Positions 18,324-27,594 of a stretch of 64,000 bases of DNA are shown here, piece after piece. Each line of letters opens with the position of its first letter. The first letter of the stretch is position 1. A program made the position numbers and the translations under genes. Source of the DNA: Modestobacter versicolor (GTDB taxonomy: Bacteria; Actinomycetota; Actinomycetes; Mycobacteriales; Geodermatophilaceae); NCBI RefSeq assembly GCF_014195485.1, contig NZ_JACIBU010000001.1, positions 3,038,001 to 3,102,000 of the forward strand. The letters are read 5' to 3'. Below the pieces are notes generated by a model that was not told the DNA's origin, searched no databases, and saw only the letters and a list, made by a program, of their open reading frames with translations.

Positions 18324-18574
18324 CCGCACCGTCGTTCACCCTCGAGGACCTGATGGACCTCCTCGCGGAGAAGGCCGGGCTGCCGCCGGAGCAGCGCACC
18401 ACCGACCCCGACGCCCACTTCGCCGACATCGGCCTGGACTCGCTGGCCTTCCTGTCCATGCAGACCGAGCTGCACGACCGCTTCGGCACCGAGATGCCCG
18501 ACGACAGCCCCGACGGCTACACGCTCGGCGACATCGTCGCGACCGTCTCGGCGGCGCAGTCCCAGATGGCCTGA
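18320..18574 (+). CDS. Acyl carrier protein, type II PKS
   Basis: 84 residues. The 4'-phosphopantetheine attachment site is Ser41 in the motif ADIGLDSLAF. Helix-rich ends (LEDLMDLLAEKAG, GDIVATVSAAQ) are normal for ACPs. It tethers the growing chain for KS-alpha/KS-beta and the cyclases. The ATG overlaps the accC stop; GGAAGGA lies upstream. No phosphopantetheinyl transferase is encoded nearby, so activation must come from elsewhere in the genome. Confidence 0.95.
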   Translation: MTAPSFTLEDLMDLLAEKAGLPPEQRTTDPDAHFADIGLDSLAFLSMQTELHDRFGTEMPDDSPDGYTLGDIVATVSAAQSQMA

Positions 18575-18623
18575 TCGCCGCACCGATCCGCCCCCACCCA
18601 CGCACGACCGCCGGAGGACCCAG

Positions 18624-19121
18624 ATGAGCACCCTCGAGGACCAGAGCCGGACCGTCGGCCACACCGACAACTCGATCGTCATCGACGCCGACATCGACCA
18701 CGTGTGGCGGATGACGAACGACCTGCCGTCCTGGCCCGACCTGTTCACCGAGTACGCCGAGGTGGAGGTGCTCGCGCAGTCCGGCTCCACCTTCCGGTTC
18801 CGGCTGAAGATGCACCCCGACGAGAGCGGGCGGGTGTGGAGCTGGGTCTCCGAGCGCACGCTCGACGAGTCCCGGCACGAGGTGGTCGCCCGCCGGGTCG
18901 AGCCCGGGCCGTTCGAGTTCATGGACATCCGGTGGAGCTACGCGCCGGAGGGCGCGGGCACCCGGATGCGGTGGGTGCAGGACTTCCGGATGCGCCCGGA
19001 CGCACCGATCGACACCGCGGCGATGACCGAGCGGATCGACGCCAACAGCAAGGTCCAGATGGCGGTGATCCGGGACAAGGTCGAGGCGGCCGCCCGGCAG
19101 CGCCCGGAGCCGGCGCGGTGA
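18624..19121 (+). CDS. Aromatase/cyclase, SRPBCC (START-like) family
   Basis: 165 residues with the polyketide aromatase/cyclase pattern of WhiE-VI and the TcmN N-terminal domain: HTDNSIVIDADIDHVWRMTNDLPSWPDLFTEY at the start, then VWSWVSERTLDES and MRWVQDFRMRPDAP. These helix-grip proteins direct first-ring closure and aromatisation of unreduced chains. Single-domain form, as expected for a pathway without a ketoreductase. GAGGACC lies before ATG 18624; the stop overlaps the next gene by GTGA. Confidence 0.93.
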   Translation: MSTLEDQSRTVGHTDNSIVIDADIDHVWRMTNDLPSWPDLFTEYAEVEVLAQSGSTFRFRLKMHPDESGRVWSWVSERTLDESRHEVVARRVEPGPFEFMDIRWSYAPEGAGTRMRWVQDFRMRPDAPIDTAAMTERIDANSKVQMAVIRDKVEAAARQRPEPAR

Positions 19122-20089
19122 CCGGCCCGCTCCGGGAGGCCGCCGTCGTCCTCCCGGGCGAGGACGCCGTCGTGCCCGGCGCGCTCGACCCGTGGCTGAC
19201 CGACCAGGCCGCCCGGGACGTGGTCGAGGAGGCCTCGGAGGTGCTGGGCCGCAACGTCGTCCCGTGGTGGCGCGACCGGCTCAACCTCTGCGACCCGGTG
19301 GCTGCGGCCCTGGCGGCCGTGGTGACCGGGGTGGCCGGCGCCCGCAGCCTGGTCGCCCAGGGCCTGCAGCCGGTGGCGTACGCCGGGCACGGCGTCGGGG
19401 AGTACGCGGCGCTGGTGGCCGCCGGCGCCCTCCGGCTGGACCAGGTCGTGGCCCTGGTCGACTGGCGGGCCGAGATGCTCACCCACGCGCCGCGGCCGTG
19501 CTGCGCGGGCATGGCCGCCGTGGTCGGCCCGGGCGCCTCCGAGGTCGCCCGCCGGGTCGTCGCGGACGTCGGGGCCACCGGCAGCCTGACCGTCGCCTCG
19601 GTGGACGCCCCCGCGCAGGTGGTGCTCTCCGGCGGGTGCGACGAGCTGGCCCGGGCCCGCACGGCCGTCACCGCCGCCGGGCTGGACCTCGTGCGGCTGC
19701 CCGGGCGGGTCGCCTGCCACGGGCCGCTGGTGGAGTCCGTCGCCGCCCGGCTGGCCGCCCCGCTCGCCGACCTGGACTGGTCCGTCCCAGCGGTGCCGGT
19801 GCTGCCCAACGTCGACGGCCGGCCCACCCGCGACCCCGACCAGCTGGCCCGCGGCCTGCGCCGGCACCTGACCTCGCCGGTGCAGTGGGAGGCCACCTCC
19901 CGGGCGCTGGTGGAGGCCGGCGCCCGCTGCGTCGTCGAGGTCGGGGCGGTGCCCACCCTCGGCCCGCTGATCCGCCAGGTCCACCCGGACCTCCCCGTCC
20001 AGCTGGCCGGGGGTCCGGGGCTGCCCGCTCCGGCCACCCGCCCGGAACCCGTGCTCACGGGTCCGGCGCCCACCCGAGGAGAGAGATGA
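19118..20089 (+). CDS. Acyltransferase-fold protein lacking the catalytic Ser (pseudo-AT)
   Basis: 323 residues aligning in order with malonyl-CoA:ACP acyltransferases: N-terminal strand, nucleophile elbow, Arg117 (DWRAEM), His201 (VACHGPLVES), and C-terminal VEVGAVPTLGPLI. The elbow reads GHGVGEY (90-96) instead of GHSxGEY, so the Ser nucleophile is Gly92. The usual N-terminal GQG(S/A)Q is also gone (PGEDAVV at 13-19). Two independent losses with an intact reading frame and coupled translation (GTGA before, ATGA after) suggest a retained but non-canonical role, perhaps structural or as a binding partner. Ordinary FabD elsewhere in the genome could load the ACP. Confidence 0.85.
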   Translation: MTGPLREAAVVLPGEDAVVPGALDPWLTDQAARDVVEEASEVLGRNVVPWWRDRLNLCDPVAAALAAVVTGVAGARSLVAQGLQPVAYAGHGVGEYAALVAAGALRLDQVVALVDWRAEMLTHAPRPCCAGMAAVVGPGASEVARRVVADVGATGSLTVASVDAPAQVVLSGGCDELARARTAVTAAGLDLVRLPGRVACHGPLVESVAARLAAPLADLDWSVPAVPVLPNVDGRPTRDPDQLARGLRRHLTSPVQWEATSRALVEAGARCVVEVGAVPTLGPLIRQVHPDLPVQLAGGPGLPAPATRPEPVLTGPAPTRGER

Positions 20090-20508
20090 CGACGATCCAG
20101 CACCCCGTGGCCACCGTGCGCTGCGGGCCGACCGTGTCCCGGGCGGACACCCTGCCCAACCGCCGCCGCGGCGGTGACATCCGCGTGCTGCTCTCCCCCG
20201 CCAGCGTCGGGTCGACCGCCGGCTTCCTCGGCACCCTCACCCTGGAGCCGGGCGAGGTCGTCACCGAGCACTGGCACCCGTACTCGGAGGAGTTCCTCTA
20301 CTGCGTCGCGGGCGAGGTGGTCGCCACGCTGGACGGCGAGCAGCGCCGGCTGCCGGGCGGGTCGGCGGTGCACATCCCGATCGGGGTGCGGCACCGGATC
20401 GTCAACGACGGCGCCGGCCCCGCCGAGCTGGTGTTCTTCTGCGGCCCGCTGGCCCCGCGGCCCGAGCTCGGCCACGTCGACACCGAGCCCGCGCCGGGCA
20501 CCCGATGA
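20086..20508 (+). CDS. Cupin-domain protein of whiE-II type
   Basis: 140-residue single cupin. Metal-ligand motif 1 is [17 protein letters not shown] (HxH...E, about 64-80) and motif 2 is [12 protein letters not shown] (about 103-114). Cupins of this kind accompany spore-pigment type II PKS operons, such as whiE ORFII, directly before KS-alpha, as here. Their chemistry is not settled; a cyclase or oxygenation helper is usually proposed. GAGGAGAG precedes ATG 20086, which lies in the stop of the acyltransferase-like gene; its own stop overlaps KS-alpha. Confidence 0.9.
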   Translation: MTTIQHPVATVRCGPTVSRADTLPNRRRGGDIRVLLSPASVGSTAGFLGTLTLEPGEVVTEHWHPYSEEFLYCVAGEVVATLDGEQRRLPGGSAVHIPIGVRHRIVNDGAGPAELVFFCGPLAPRPELGHVDTEPAPGTR

Positions 20509-21803
20509 GCCGCGCCACCGGGCGCCGGGTGGTGCTCACCGGCATCGGCGTGGTCGCGCCCGGCTCGATGGGCCGGGAGGGCTTCTGGGACATGATCACG
20601 GCCGGCCGGACGGCGACCCGGCGGATCACCTTCTTCGACCCCAGCCGCTTCCGCTCGCAGGTCGCGGCCGAGGTGGACTTCGACGGCCGCAAGCTGGGCC
20701 TCACCGCGCACGAGGTGGCCCGCAACGACCGCTTCGTGCAGATGGCGATGGTCGCCGCCGACGAGGCGGTCGCCGACAGCGGGCTGCGGTTCGGCACCGG
20801 CGGCGCCGACGACGCGCCGGACCCGGACCGGGTGGGCGTCGTGCTGGGCACCGCCGTCGGGGCGACCATGCGGCTGGAGAACGAGTACGTGGCGGTCAGC
20901 GACGCCGGCACCCACTGGCTGGTCGACCCCCGCTACGCCTCGCGGTTCCTGCACCACGCCCTGGTGCCCAGCTGCGGCGCCACCGAGCTGGCGGTGCGCT
21001 TCGGCGCCCACGGGCCGGCCACCGTGGTCTCCACGGGCTGCACCTCGGGCATCGACGCGGTGGGCTACGGCAGCCAGCTGATCGAGGACGGCGACGCCGA
21101 CGTGGTGATCTCCGGTGCCAGCGACGCCCCGATCTCGCCGATCTCGATGGCCTGCTTCGACACCATCCGGGCGACGACCGGCAACAACGCCGACCCCGAG
21201 CACGCCTCCCGCCCGTTCGACGCCCGCCGCGACGGTTTCGTGATGGGCGAGGGCGCGGCGGTGCTCGTGCTGGAGGAGCTCGAGCACGCCCGGCGGCGGG
21301 GCGCGGAGGTGTACTGCGAGGTCAGCGGGTACGCCAACCGCTGCAACGCCCACCACATGACCGGGCTGCGCCCCGACGGCGTCGAGATGGCCGAGGCCAT
21401 CCGGCTGGCGCTGGACCAGGGCCGGGTCGACCCCGACGAGGTCGGCTACGTCAACGCGCACGGGTCGGGCACCAAGCAGAACGACCGGCACGAGACGGCG
21501 GCGGTCAAGCTCAGCCTGGGCCCCACGGCGCAGCGGGTCTCGATGAGCTCGATCAAGTCGATGGTCGGCCACTCCCTCGGCGCGATCGGCTCGATCGAGA
21601 TCGCCGCCACCGCGCTGGCCGTGCAGCGCGGCGTCGTCCCGCCGACGGCGAACTACGGGGTGCCCGACCCCGAGTGCGACCTGGACTACGTGCCCAACAC
21701 CGCGCGCGAGCAGAAGGTGGACGTCGCGCTGTCGGTGGGCAGCGGCTTCGGCGGCTTCCAGTCGGCGATCGTGCTGGCCCACCCCTCGCGGAGGACGGCA
21801 TGA
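20505..21803 (+). CDS. Type II PKS ketosynthase alpha (KS-alpha)
   Basis: 432 residues with a complete KS triad: Cys179 in STGCTSGID, His in [11 protein letters not shown] (about 316-326) and His in [16 protein letters not shown] (about 345-360). It performs decarboxylative Claisen condensation of malonyl units as a heterodimer with the next gene's product. The TGCTSG form marks an aromatic (minimal PKS) KS rather than FabF, and the partner CLF confirms it. Translation is coupled at both ends by ATGA overlaps. Confidence 0.96.
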   Translation: MSRATGRRVVLTGIGVVAPGSMGREGFWDMITAGRTATRRITFFDPSRFRSQVAAEVDFDGRKLGLTAHEVARNDRFVQMAMVAADEAVADSGLRFGTGGADDAPDPDRVGVVLGTAVGATMRLENEYVAVSDAGTHWLVDPRYASRFLHHALVPSCGATELAVRFGAHGPATVVSTGCTSGIDAVGYGSQLIEDGDADVVISGASDAPISPISMACFDTIRATTGNNADPEHASRPFDARRDGFVMGEGAAVLVLEELEHARRRGAEVYCEVSGYANRCNAHHMTGLRPDGVEMAEAIRLALDQGRVDPDEVGYVNAHGSGTKQNDRHETAAVKLSLGPTAQRVSMSSIKSMVGHSLGAIGSIEIAATALAVQRGVVPPTANYGVPDPECDLDYVPNTAREQKVDVALSVGSGFGGFQSAIVLAHPSRRTA

Positions 21804-23038
21804 CCCGGCTGGTGGTGACCGGGATCGGCGTGGTCGCCCCGACCGGCATCGGCGTCGAGGCGCACTGGTCCTCGCTGGTGCGCGGCGAGGCGGCGATCCG
21901 GCCGATCGAGGGCTTCGACCCCGCGCAGTACGGCGTCAGCCTGGCCGGGCAGGTGCGCGACTTCGAGCCGAAGGCGTTCGTGGCGCCCCAGCTGATGGTG
22001 CAGACCGACCGGTGGACCTGGACGTCGCTGGCGGCGGCCACCCTGGCCGCGCAGGACGCCGGCTACTCCGAGCCCGAGGACGCCTACGCGACCTCGGTGT
22101 TCCTGGCCGCCGGCTCCGGTGGCAACGAGTTCAGCCAGCACGAGATCCAGGGGCTGTGGGCCAAGGGGCCCAAGTCGGTCGGCGCGTACCAGTCGATCGC
22201 CTGGTTCTACGCGGCCAGCACCGGCCAGATCTCCATCCGCGACGGCTACAAGGGCCCGTCGGGGGTGGTGGTCAGCGAGGGCGCGGGCGGGCTGGACAGC
22301 ATCGGCTGGGCGCGGCGCGTCGTCCGGCGCGGGACGCCGGCGGTGCTGGTCGGGGGCACCGAGGCCGGCGTGACGCCCTACGCCCTGCTGTGCCAGGCGA
22401 CCAGCGGCCGGCTGTCGACCGCGACCCGTCCGGAGGACGCGTACAAGCCCTTCGACCGGCGGGCCGACGGCCACGTCGTCGGCGAGGGTGGCGCGATCCT
22501 GCTGCTGGAGGAGGCCGGCGCCGCCCGCGCCCGCGGGGCCCGGCAGGTGTGGGGCGAGGTCGTCGGCCACGGCGCCACCCACGACGCCCACCACCACGAG
22601 GACCCCGCGCCCGACGCCACCCAGTACGCCCGGGCGATCCGGCTCTCCCTGGCCGACGCCGGGGTGACCCCCGACGAGGTCGACCTGGTGCTGGCCGACG
22701 GGGCCGGCGTGCCCGAGCTGGACGCGCTGGAGCTGGAGGCGCTGCAGCGGGTCTTCGGCGGCCGGGCCACCCCCGTGCCGGTGACCGCGCCGTCGTCCTG
22801 GACCGGGCGGCTGATGGCCGGCGGCTCGGCGCTCAACGTCGCGACGGCGCTGCTGGCGATGCGCGACGGGATCGTGCCCGGCACCGCGTTCCTCGACGAC
22901 CCGGTCGACGCCCCCGGCGTCGACCTCGTGCAGCAGCACCGGGTGCAGGAGGTCGGCACGGTCGTCGTCCTGGCCCGCGGCTTCGGCGGGTTCAACAGCA
23001 GCCTGGTGCTGCGCCGTCCCCAGGAGGAGACCTCATGA
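21800..23038 (+). CDS. Type II PKS ketosynthase beta / chain-length factor
   Basis: 412 residues, a KS homologue without the active-site Cys. The equivalent stretch is [14 protein letters not shown] (156-169). Chain-length factors normally have Gln here (SEQAGGLD); this one has Gly161. The second and third KS His positions are also altered ([22 protein letters not shown]). It sets chain length as the KS-alpha partner. The Gln-to-Gly change could affect malonyl-ACP decarboxylation priming, a proposed and debated role of that residue. ATGA overlaps link it to KS-alpha and to the monooxygenase. Confidence 0.95.
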   Translation: MTRLVVTGIGVVAPTGIGVEAHWSSLVRGEAAIRPIEGFDPAQYGVSLAGQVRDFEPKAFVAPQLMVQTDRWTWTSLAAATLAAQDAGYSEPEDAYATSVFLAAGSGGNEFSQHEIQGLWAKGPKSVGAYQSIAWFYAASTGQISIRDGYKGPSGVVVSEGAGGLDSIGWARRVVRRGTPAVLVGGTEAGVTPYALLCQATSGRLSTATRPEDAYKPFDRRADGHVVGEGGAILLLEEAGAARARGARQVWGEVVGHGATHDAHHHEDPAPDATQYARAIRLSLADAGVTPDEVDLVLADGAGVPELDALELEALQRVFGGRATPVPVTAPSSWTGRLMAGGSALNVATALLAMRDGIVPGTAFLDDPVDAPGVDLVQQHRVQEVGTVVVLARGFGGFNSSLVLRRPQEETS

Positions 23039-25458
23039 CCGCTGTCCAGGACCCACCCACCACCACGCAGGGCGGCGCCGTGCGCACGCTGCTGCGGATG
23101 CGGGTGCGCGAGGGCTGCGAGGCGCAGTTCGAGGAGGCCTGGCAGGCGGCGGCCGCGCAGATCGCCGCGGAGCCGGGCAACGTCCGGCAGGAGCTGCTGC
23201 GTGACGCCGACGACCCGCGGACCTTCCTCATCGCCGGCGACTGGGCCGACCGGGCCGCGGCGGACGCCTTCGGCCGGTCCCGGGCCCGCGAGACGCTGAC
23301 CGCCGCCCTCCGCGACCTGCGCGAGGACGCCGACCGCAGCACCTACGAGGTGCGCTGCGGCATCGCCGGCGGGGAGCAGGGCTCGCACGTCCGGGTGGAC
23401 ATCAGCACCCGGGTCGGGCCCGGCGAGGAGGAGGCGTTCGAGCGGGCCTACGCCGTCGTGACCGACCGGCTGCGCGGGACGCCGGGGCTGATCCGGGAGG
23501 AGCTGCTCCGCGAACCGGGCTCGGACATCTACCACATCTTCGCCGAGTGGGAGTCCGACGAGGACTTCCGCAACTGGGTGGACGACCCCTCGCACGCCGA
23601 CCAGAGCGGGCCGCTGATCCGCTGGCTGTCGGTGTTCTTCGAGCGCAAGCTCTACGAGATCCGGTTCCGCCCGCAGGAGGCCGGCGTCCGCGGCGTCCGG
23701 GCCGCGACGACCACCCCGGCCCCGGCCGGCCCGGTGGCCGAGTCGGTGCCCGCGCCCCGCCCCGCACCGGCGGCCGCCCCGGTCGCCCCGCCCGCGGCCG
23801 CGCCGGTCCGCACCGCCTGCGAGGTGCTCGTGGTGGGCGCCGGGCCCACCGGGCTGACCGCGGCGATCGAGCTGGCCCGCCGGGGCATCGCCGTCCGGGT
23901 CGTGGACAAGCGGAGCGCGCCGGCCGCCCAGGCGGACAAGGCGATCGGCGTGCACTGCCGGACGATGGAGATCTGGGAGGACCAGGGCGTCGTCACCGAG
24001 GCGATGGACGCCGGCAGCTGGCTGTACGGCCAGACGGTGTTCGTCAACGGCCGGCAGACCCACCAGGTCGACTGGTCCGGGCTCGAGGAGCTGCCCTACG
24101 CCCACCTCGGGCTGCCGCAGTACGAGACCGAGCGCATCCTCGGCGACCGGCTCGCCGCGCTGGGCGTGCGGGTCGACCGCGGGGTCGAGCTCACCGGCTT
24201 CAGCCAGGACGACGACGGCGTGACCGCGGAGCTGGTGGACGCCGACGGTGCCCGGTCCAGCACCCGGGCGCAGTACCTGGTCGGCGCCGACGGGTCGGGC
24301 AGCGCGGTGCGCGCCCAGCTCGGGCTCACCTTCGACGGCGGCCTGTCGATGTTCCCGCAGCTGTTCATGCTCGGCGACGTCGACGTCGACTGGGAGATGC
24401 CACCGGGGCACCTGGTCCGCTGGGTGCGGATCGAGGAGGACGGCGACTTCACCGGCATGCTGGTCTGCGTCCCGCTCAAGGGCCGCAACCGGTACCGGGT
24501 GGCGACGCTGGCGCCGCAGCGGCTGCAGCAGACGATCGGCAGCGGGGTCGTGCCGCCCGGGTTCTGGAAGGAGTACGACCCGCCGGGGCTGGCCGACATC
24601 CAGGCCGCCATCGACGACCTCGGCCCGGCCGGGACCACGGCGACCAACCTGCGCTGGTCGTCGGTGTTCCGGGTCAAGCACGGCATCGTCGACCGGTACC
24701 GCGACGGCCGGGTGTTCGTGGCCGGCGACGCCGCGCACCTGCACCCCCCGGCGGGCGGGCAGGGCATGAACACCGGCATCCAGGACGCCTGGAACCTGGC
24801 GTGGAAGGTCGCCCTCGCCGTCCGCGGGCAGGCCTCCCCCGGCCTGCTGGACAGCTACCAGGCCGAGCGGCGTCCCGCGGGCAAGGCGATCGTCGACCGC
24901 GCCGTGGCCATCGCGTTCACCGACGAGATGGACATGGACGACGAGCGGGCGCAGTTCCTGCTCGAGATGCAGATGACGATGAACTACGCCGGGAGCCCGC
25001 TGGTCGGGGAGGTCACCGACTCGCAGGGGTTCGCCGGGGGGCCGGAGCCCGGCCACCGGGCGCCGGACGTGCTGGGGCTGCGCCGGTTCGGCGTCGCCCA
25101 CGACCTGCGGCTGTTCGACCTCACCCGGGGCACCCACTCCACGCTGCTGCTGCACGCCGGGCCCGGCACCTCGCCCGACGAGCTGCGGGCGCTGGAGGAG
25201 CTGGCCGTGGCGGTCCGGGCGTCGACCGGCGGCCAGGTGCGCCCGTACCTGCTGGCCGCCCCGGGGACGTCGGTGCCGCCGCTGGTCGACCTGCCGGTGC
25301 TCAGCGACGCCCGCGGCGCGTTCGCCACCGCCTACGGCACCACCGGCAGCGGGACGGCCGCGTACCTGGTGCGGCCCGACGGGCACGTCGGCTTCCGCAC
25401 CCGCCCGGTGACCGAGCAGGCGCTGCGCGCCCACCTGGCGCAGGTGTTCACCGGCTGA
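23035..25458 (+). CDS. Fusion: two ABM domains plus FAD-dependent polyketide monooxygenase
   Basis: 807 residues in three parts. Two antibiotic-biosynthesis-monooxygenase (ABM) folds lie at about 16-100 and 117-210 (each with an ExxPG-type turn and WxxxxDF helix), then an Ala/Pro linker (about 225-258), then a class A flavin hydroxylase: GAGPTG at 268-273, VGADGSGS for the second FAD site, and the GDAAHLHPPAGGQGMN motif near 560-575, with the thioredoxin-like C-terminal domain of PgaE/RdmE-type aromatic hydroxylases. ABM domains oxidise without cofactor, so one polypeptide may do both quinone formation and hydroxylation. Last gene of the coupled operon; ATGA overlap with KS-beta. Confidence 0.93.
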   Translation: MTAVQDPPTTTQGGAVRTLLRMRVREGCEAQFEEAWQAAAAQIAAEPGNVRQELLRDADDPRTFLIAGDWADRAAADAFGRSRARETLTAALRDLREDADRSTYEVRCGIAGGEQGSHVRVDISTRVGPGEEEAFERAYAVVTDRLRGTPGLIREELLREPGSDIYHIFAEWESDEDFRNWVDDPSHADQSGPLIRWLSVFFERKLYEIRFRPQEAGVRGVRAATTTPAPAGPVAESVPAPRPAPAAAPVAPPAAAPVRTACEVLVVGAGPTGLTAAIELARRGIAVRVVDKRSAPAAQADKAIGVHCRTMEIWEDQGVVTEAMDAGSWLYGQTVFVNGRQTHQVDWSGLEELPYAHLGLPQYETERILGDRLAALGVRVDRGVELTGFSQDDDGVTAELVDADGARSSTRAQYLVGADGSGSAVRAQLGLTFDGGLSMFPQLFMLGDVDVDWEMPPGHLVRWVRIEEDGDFTGMLVCVPLKGRNRYRVATLAPQRLQQTIGSGVVPPGFWKEYDPPGLADIQAAIDDLGPAGTTATNLRWSSVFRVKHGIVDRYRDGRVFVAGDAAHLHPPAGGQGMNTGIQDAWNLAWKVALAVRGQASPGLLDSYQAERRPAGKAIVDRAVAIAFTDEMDMDDERAQFLLEMQMTMNYAGSPLVGEVTDSQGFAGGPEPGHRAPDVLGLRRFGVAHDLRLFDLTRGTHSTLLLHAGPGTSPDELRALEELAVAVRASTGGQVRPYLLAAPGTSVPPLVDLPVLSDARGAFATAYGTTGSGTAAYLVRPDGHVGFRTRPVTEQALRAHLAQVFTG

Positions 25459-25521
25459 CCGGCGGCGCGCTCACCGGGCGACTCTTCCGGTGCAGGTATC
25501 TCATCGCTAAGGTTTCTCGGC

Positions 25522-27594
25522 ATGAGTGCTCGGCGCGTGCGCATCGGCATCGACACCGGGGGCACGTTCACCGACGTCGTCGCCGTCGACGAGGAGACCG
25601 GCGAGGTCGCGACCACCAAGACCCCGTCCACCCCCAGCGACCCGGCCGACGGCTTCCTCGCCGGCGTCCAGAAGGTCCTCGGGCAGCTGGGCCTGGACGG
25701 CAGCGCCGTCACCGCGGTCAGCCACGGGACGACGGTCGCCACCAACCAGCTGCTCGAGGGCAAGCTCGACCGGATCGGGTTCATCACCACCGAGGGCTAC
25801 GAGTCGGTGCTGGAGATCGCCCGCCAGTCGGTGCCCGACGGCTACGGGAACAGCTACTTCTGGGTCAAGCCGCCGCGGATCGTCCCGGCCGACCTGGTCC
25901 GCACCGTGCGCGGGCGGCTCGACGTCACCGGCGCCGAGGTGCGCCCCTTCGACCGGGACGACGCCGTCGCGGCCGCCCGGTTCTTCCGGGACGCCGGGAT
26001 CACCACCATCGGCGTCTGCTTCCTGCACGCCTACGCCGACGACGCGCACGAGCGGGCCATGCTCGACGTGCTCCACGTGGAACACCCCGGCGCGGTGGTC
26101 TCGATCAGCTCCCAGGTGCTGCGCGAGTACCGGGAGTACGAGCGCTCGGTCACCACCCTGGTCGACGCCGCGGTGAAGCCCAAGGTCGGCGCCTACGTGT
26201 CCGGCATCCGCCGCCGGCTCGACGAGATCGCGCCCGGCGTCCCCTTCTACGTGATGAAGAGCAACGGCGGCGTGCTCAGCGCGGCCGAGGTCGTCAACCA
26301 GCCGATCACCACGATGCTGTCCGGCCCGGCCGCCGGAGCGCTGGGCGCGGCGCTGATCGCCGGGACGGCGGGCTTCGACCGGGTGCTCACCTGCGACGGC
26401 GGCGGGACGTCGACCGACGTCACCGTGGTCATCGACGGCGAGCCCACGCTCACCACCGAGGGGTCGGTCGGCGACTACCCGTCCAAGATCCCGATGATCG
26501 ACGTGGTCACCGTCGGAGCCGGCGGCGGCTCGATCGCCTGGCTCTCCCCCGAGGGCACGCTCAAGGTGGGCCCGCGCTCGGCCGGCGCCGACCCGGGCCC
26601 GATCTGCTACGACCAGGGCGGCGACCAGCCCACCGTCACCGACGCCCACGTCGTGCTCGGCCGGATCCCCCCGCACCTGCTGGGTGGGGAGATCCCGCTG
26701 TCGGTCGACGCGGCCCGGGCCGGGCTGGAGCAGCTCGGCGGACAGCTGGGCATGGGCGTCGAGCAGCTGGCCACCGGGATCCTGGAGATCTCCGCGTGGA
26801 ACCAGGCCAACGCGCTGCGCCAGGTCACCGTCGCCCGCGGGCTCGACGTCCGGGACTTCACGCTGACCACGTTCGGCGGCTCCGGCTCGCTGCTGGCCTG
26901 CCGGTTGATGGACGTCCTCGGGCTGCCGCGCACGCTGGTGCCGCCGAACCCGGGCAACGTCAGCGCGTTCGGGCTGCTCACCGTCGACGTCCGCAACGAC
27001 TACGTGCAGACGATGGTGTCCCGGCACGCCGAGCTCTCCCCGGAGTCCGTCGCCGGCGCCTTCGCCGCGCTCGAGGCCCAGGCTGCCGCCGCGCTGGACG
27101 AGGAGGGCTTCGGCCGCGACCAGCAGCGGGTGCAGCGCACCGCGGACCTGCGCTACGTCGGCCAGGCGTTCGAGGTCCGGGTGCCGGTCGGCGCGGGCGA
27201 GCTGGACCCCGCCGCCCTCGACGCCGTGGCCACCGCCTTCCACGCCGCGCACCACCAGCTCTACGGGTACGACTTCGCCGACGACCCGCGGCAGGCCGTG
27301 GAGTGGGTCAACCTGCGGGTGAGCGGGATCGGGCCCATCCGCCGTCCCGACGTGGTGGAGCTGGCGCCGCGCGAGGGCGGGGTGGACCGCTCCGTCACCG
27401 GCACCCGCCGGGTCTTCTTCGACGAGTGGACCGACGCCCCGCTGCACTGGCGGCCGGACCTCGCCCCCGGCGACGTCGTCGTCGGCCCGGCGGTCGTGGA
27501 GGAGTTCGGCTCGACCGTGCCCGTGCACCCCGGTTTCGTCGCCACCGTCGACCGGTACGGCAACCTGCTGCTGACCCGAGAGGACGCCCGATGA
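25522..27594 (+). CDS. Hydantoinase/oxoprolinase-type subunit A (HyuA-like)
   Basis: 690 residues with ASKHA-type ATPase motifs: RIGIDTGGTFTDVVAVD at 6-22, HGTTVATNQLLEG near 74-86, CDGGGTSTDVTVV near 291-303, and a GAGGGSIAWL turn. This family includes N-methylhydantoinase A, 5-oxoprolinase, caprolactamase and the ATP-dependent acetone/acetophenone carboxylase subunits. The exact substrate cannot be told. It starts 63 bp after the polyketide operon and overlaps HyuB by ATGA. It may have its own promoter in that gap or be read through. Confidence 0.9.
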   Translation: MSARRVRIGIDTGGTFTDVVAVDEETGEVATTKTPSTPSDPADGFLAGVQKVLGQLGLDGSAVTAVSHGTTVATNQLLEGKLDRIGFITTEGYESVLEIARQSVPDGYGNSYFWVKPPRIVPADLVRTVRGRLDVTGAEVRPFDRDDAVAAARFFRDAGITTIGVCFLHAYADDAHERAMLDVLHVEHPGAVVSISSQVLREYREYERSVTTLVDAAVKPKVGAYVSGIRRRLDEIAPGVPFYVMKSNGGVLSAAEVVNQPITTMLSGPAAGALGAALIAGTAGFDRVLTCDGGGTSTDVTVVIDGEPTLTTEGSVGDYPSKIPMIDVVTVGAGGGSIAWLSPEGTLKVGPRSAGADPGPICYDQGGDQPTVTDAHVVLGRIPPHLLGGEIPLSVDAARAGLEQLGGQLGMGVEQLATGILEISAWNQANALRQVTVARGLDVRDFTLTTFGGSGSLLACRLMDVLGLPRTLVPPNPGNVSAFGLLTVDVRNDYVQTMVSRHAELSPESVAGAFAALEAQAAAALDEEGFGRDQQRVQRTADLRYVGQAFEVRVPVGAGELDPAALDAVATAFHAAHHQLYGYDFADDPRQAVEWVNLRVSGIGPIRRPDVVELAPREGGVDRSVTGTRRVFFDEWTDAPLHWRPDLAPGDVVVGPAVVEEFGSTVPVHPGFVATVDRYGNLLLTREDAR

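Noticed and set aside
22378-25434. Very long open frame on the minus strand opposite KS-beta and the monooxygenase
   Set aside because: It is the antisense shadow of high-GC coding sequence: composition is His/Asp/Val/Arg-rich without motifs, and the plus-strand genes have full family signatures.
25507-27528. Large minus-strand frame opposite hyuA
   Set aside because: No recognisable domain; hyuA on the plus strand has all ASKHA motifs and couples to hyuB.
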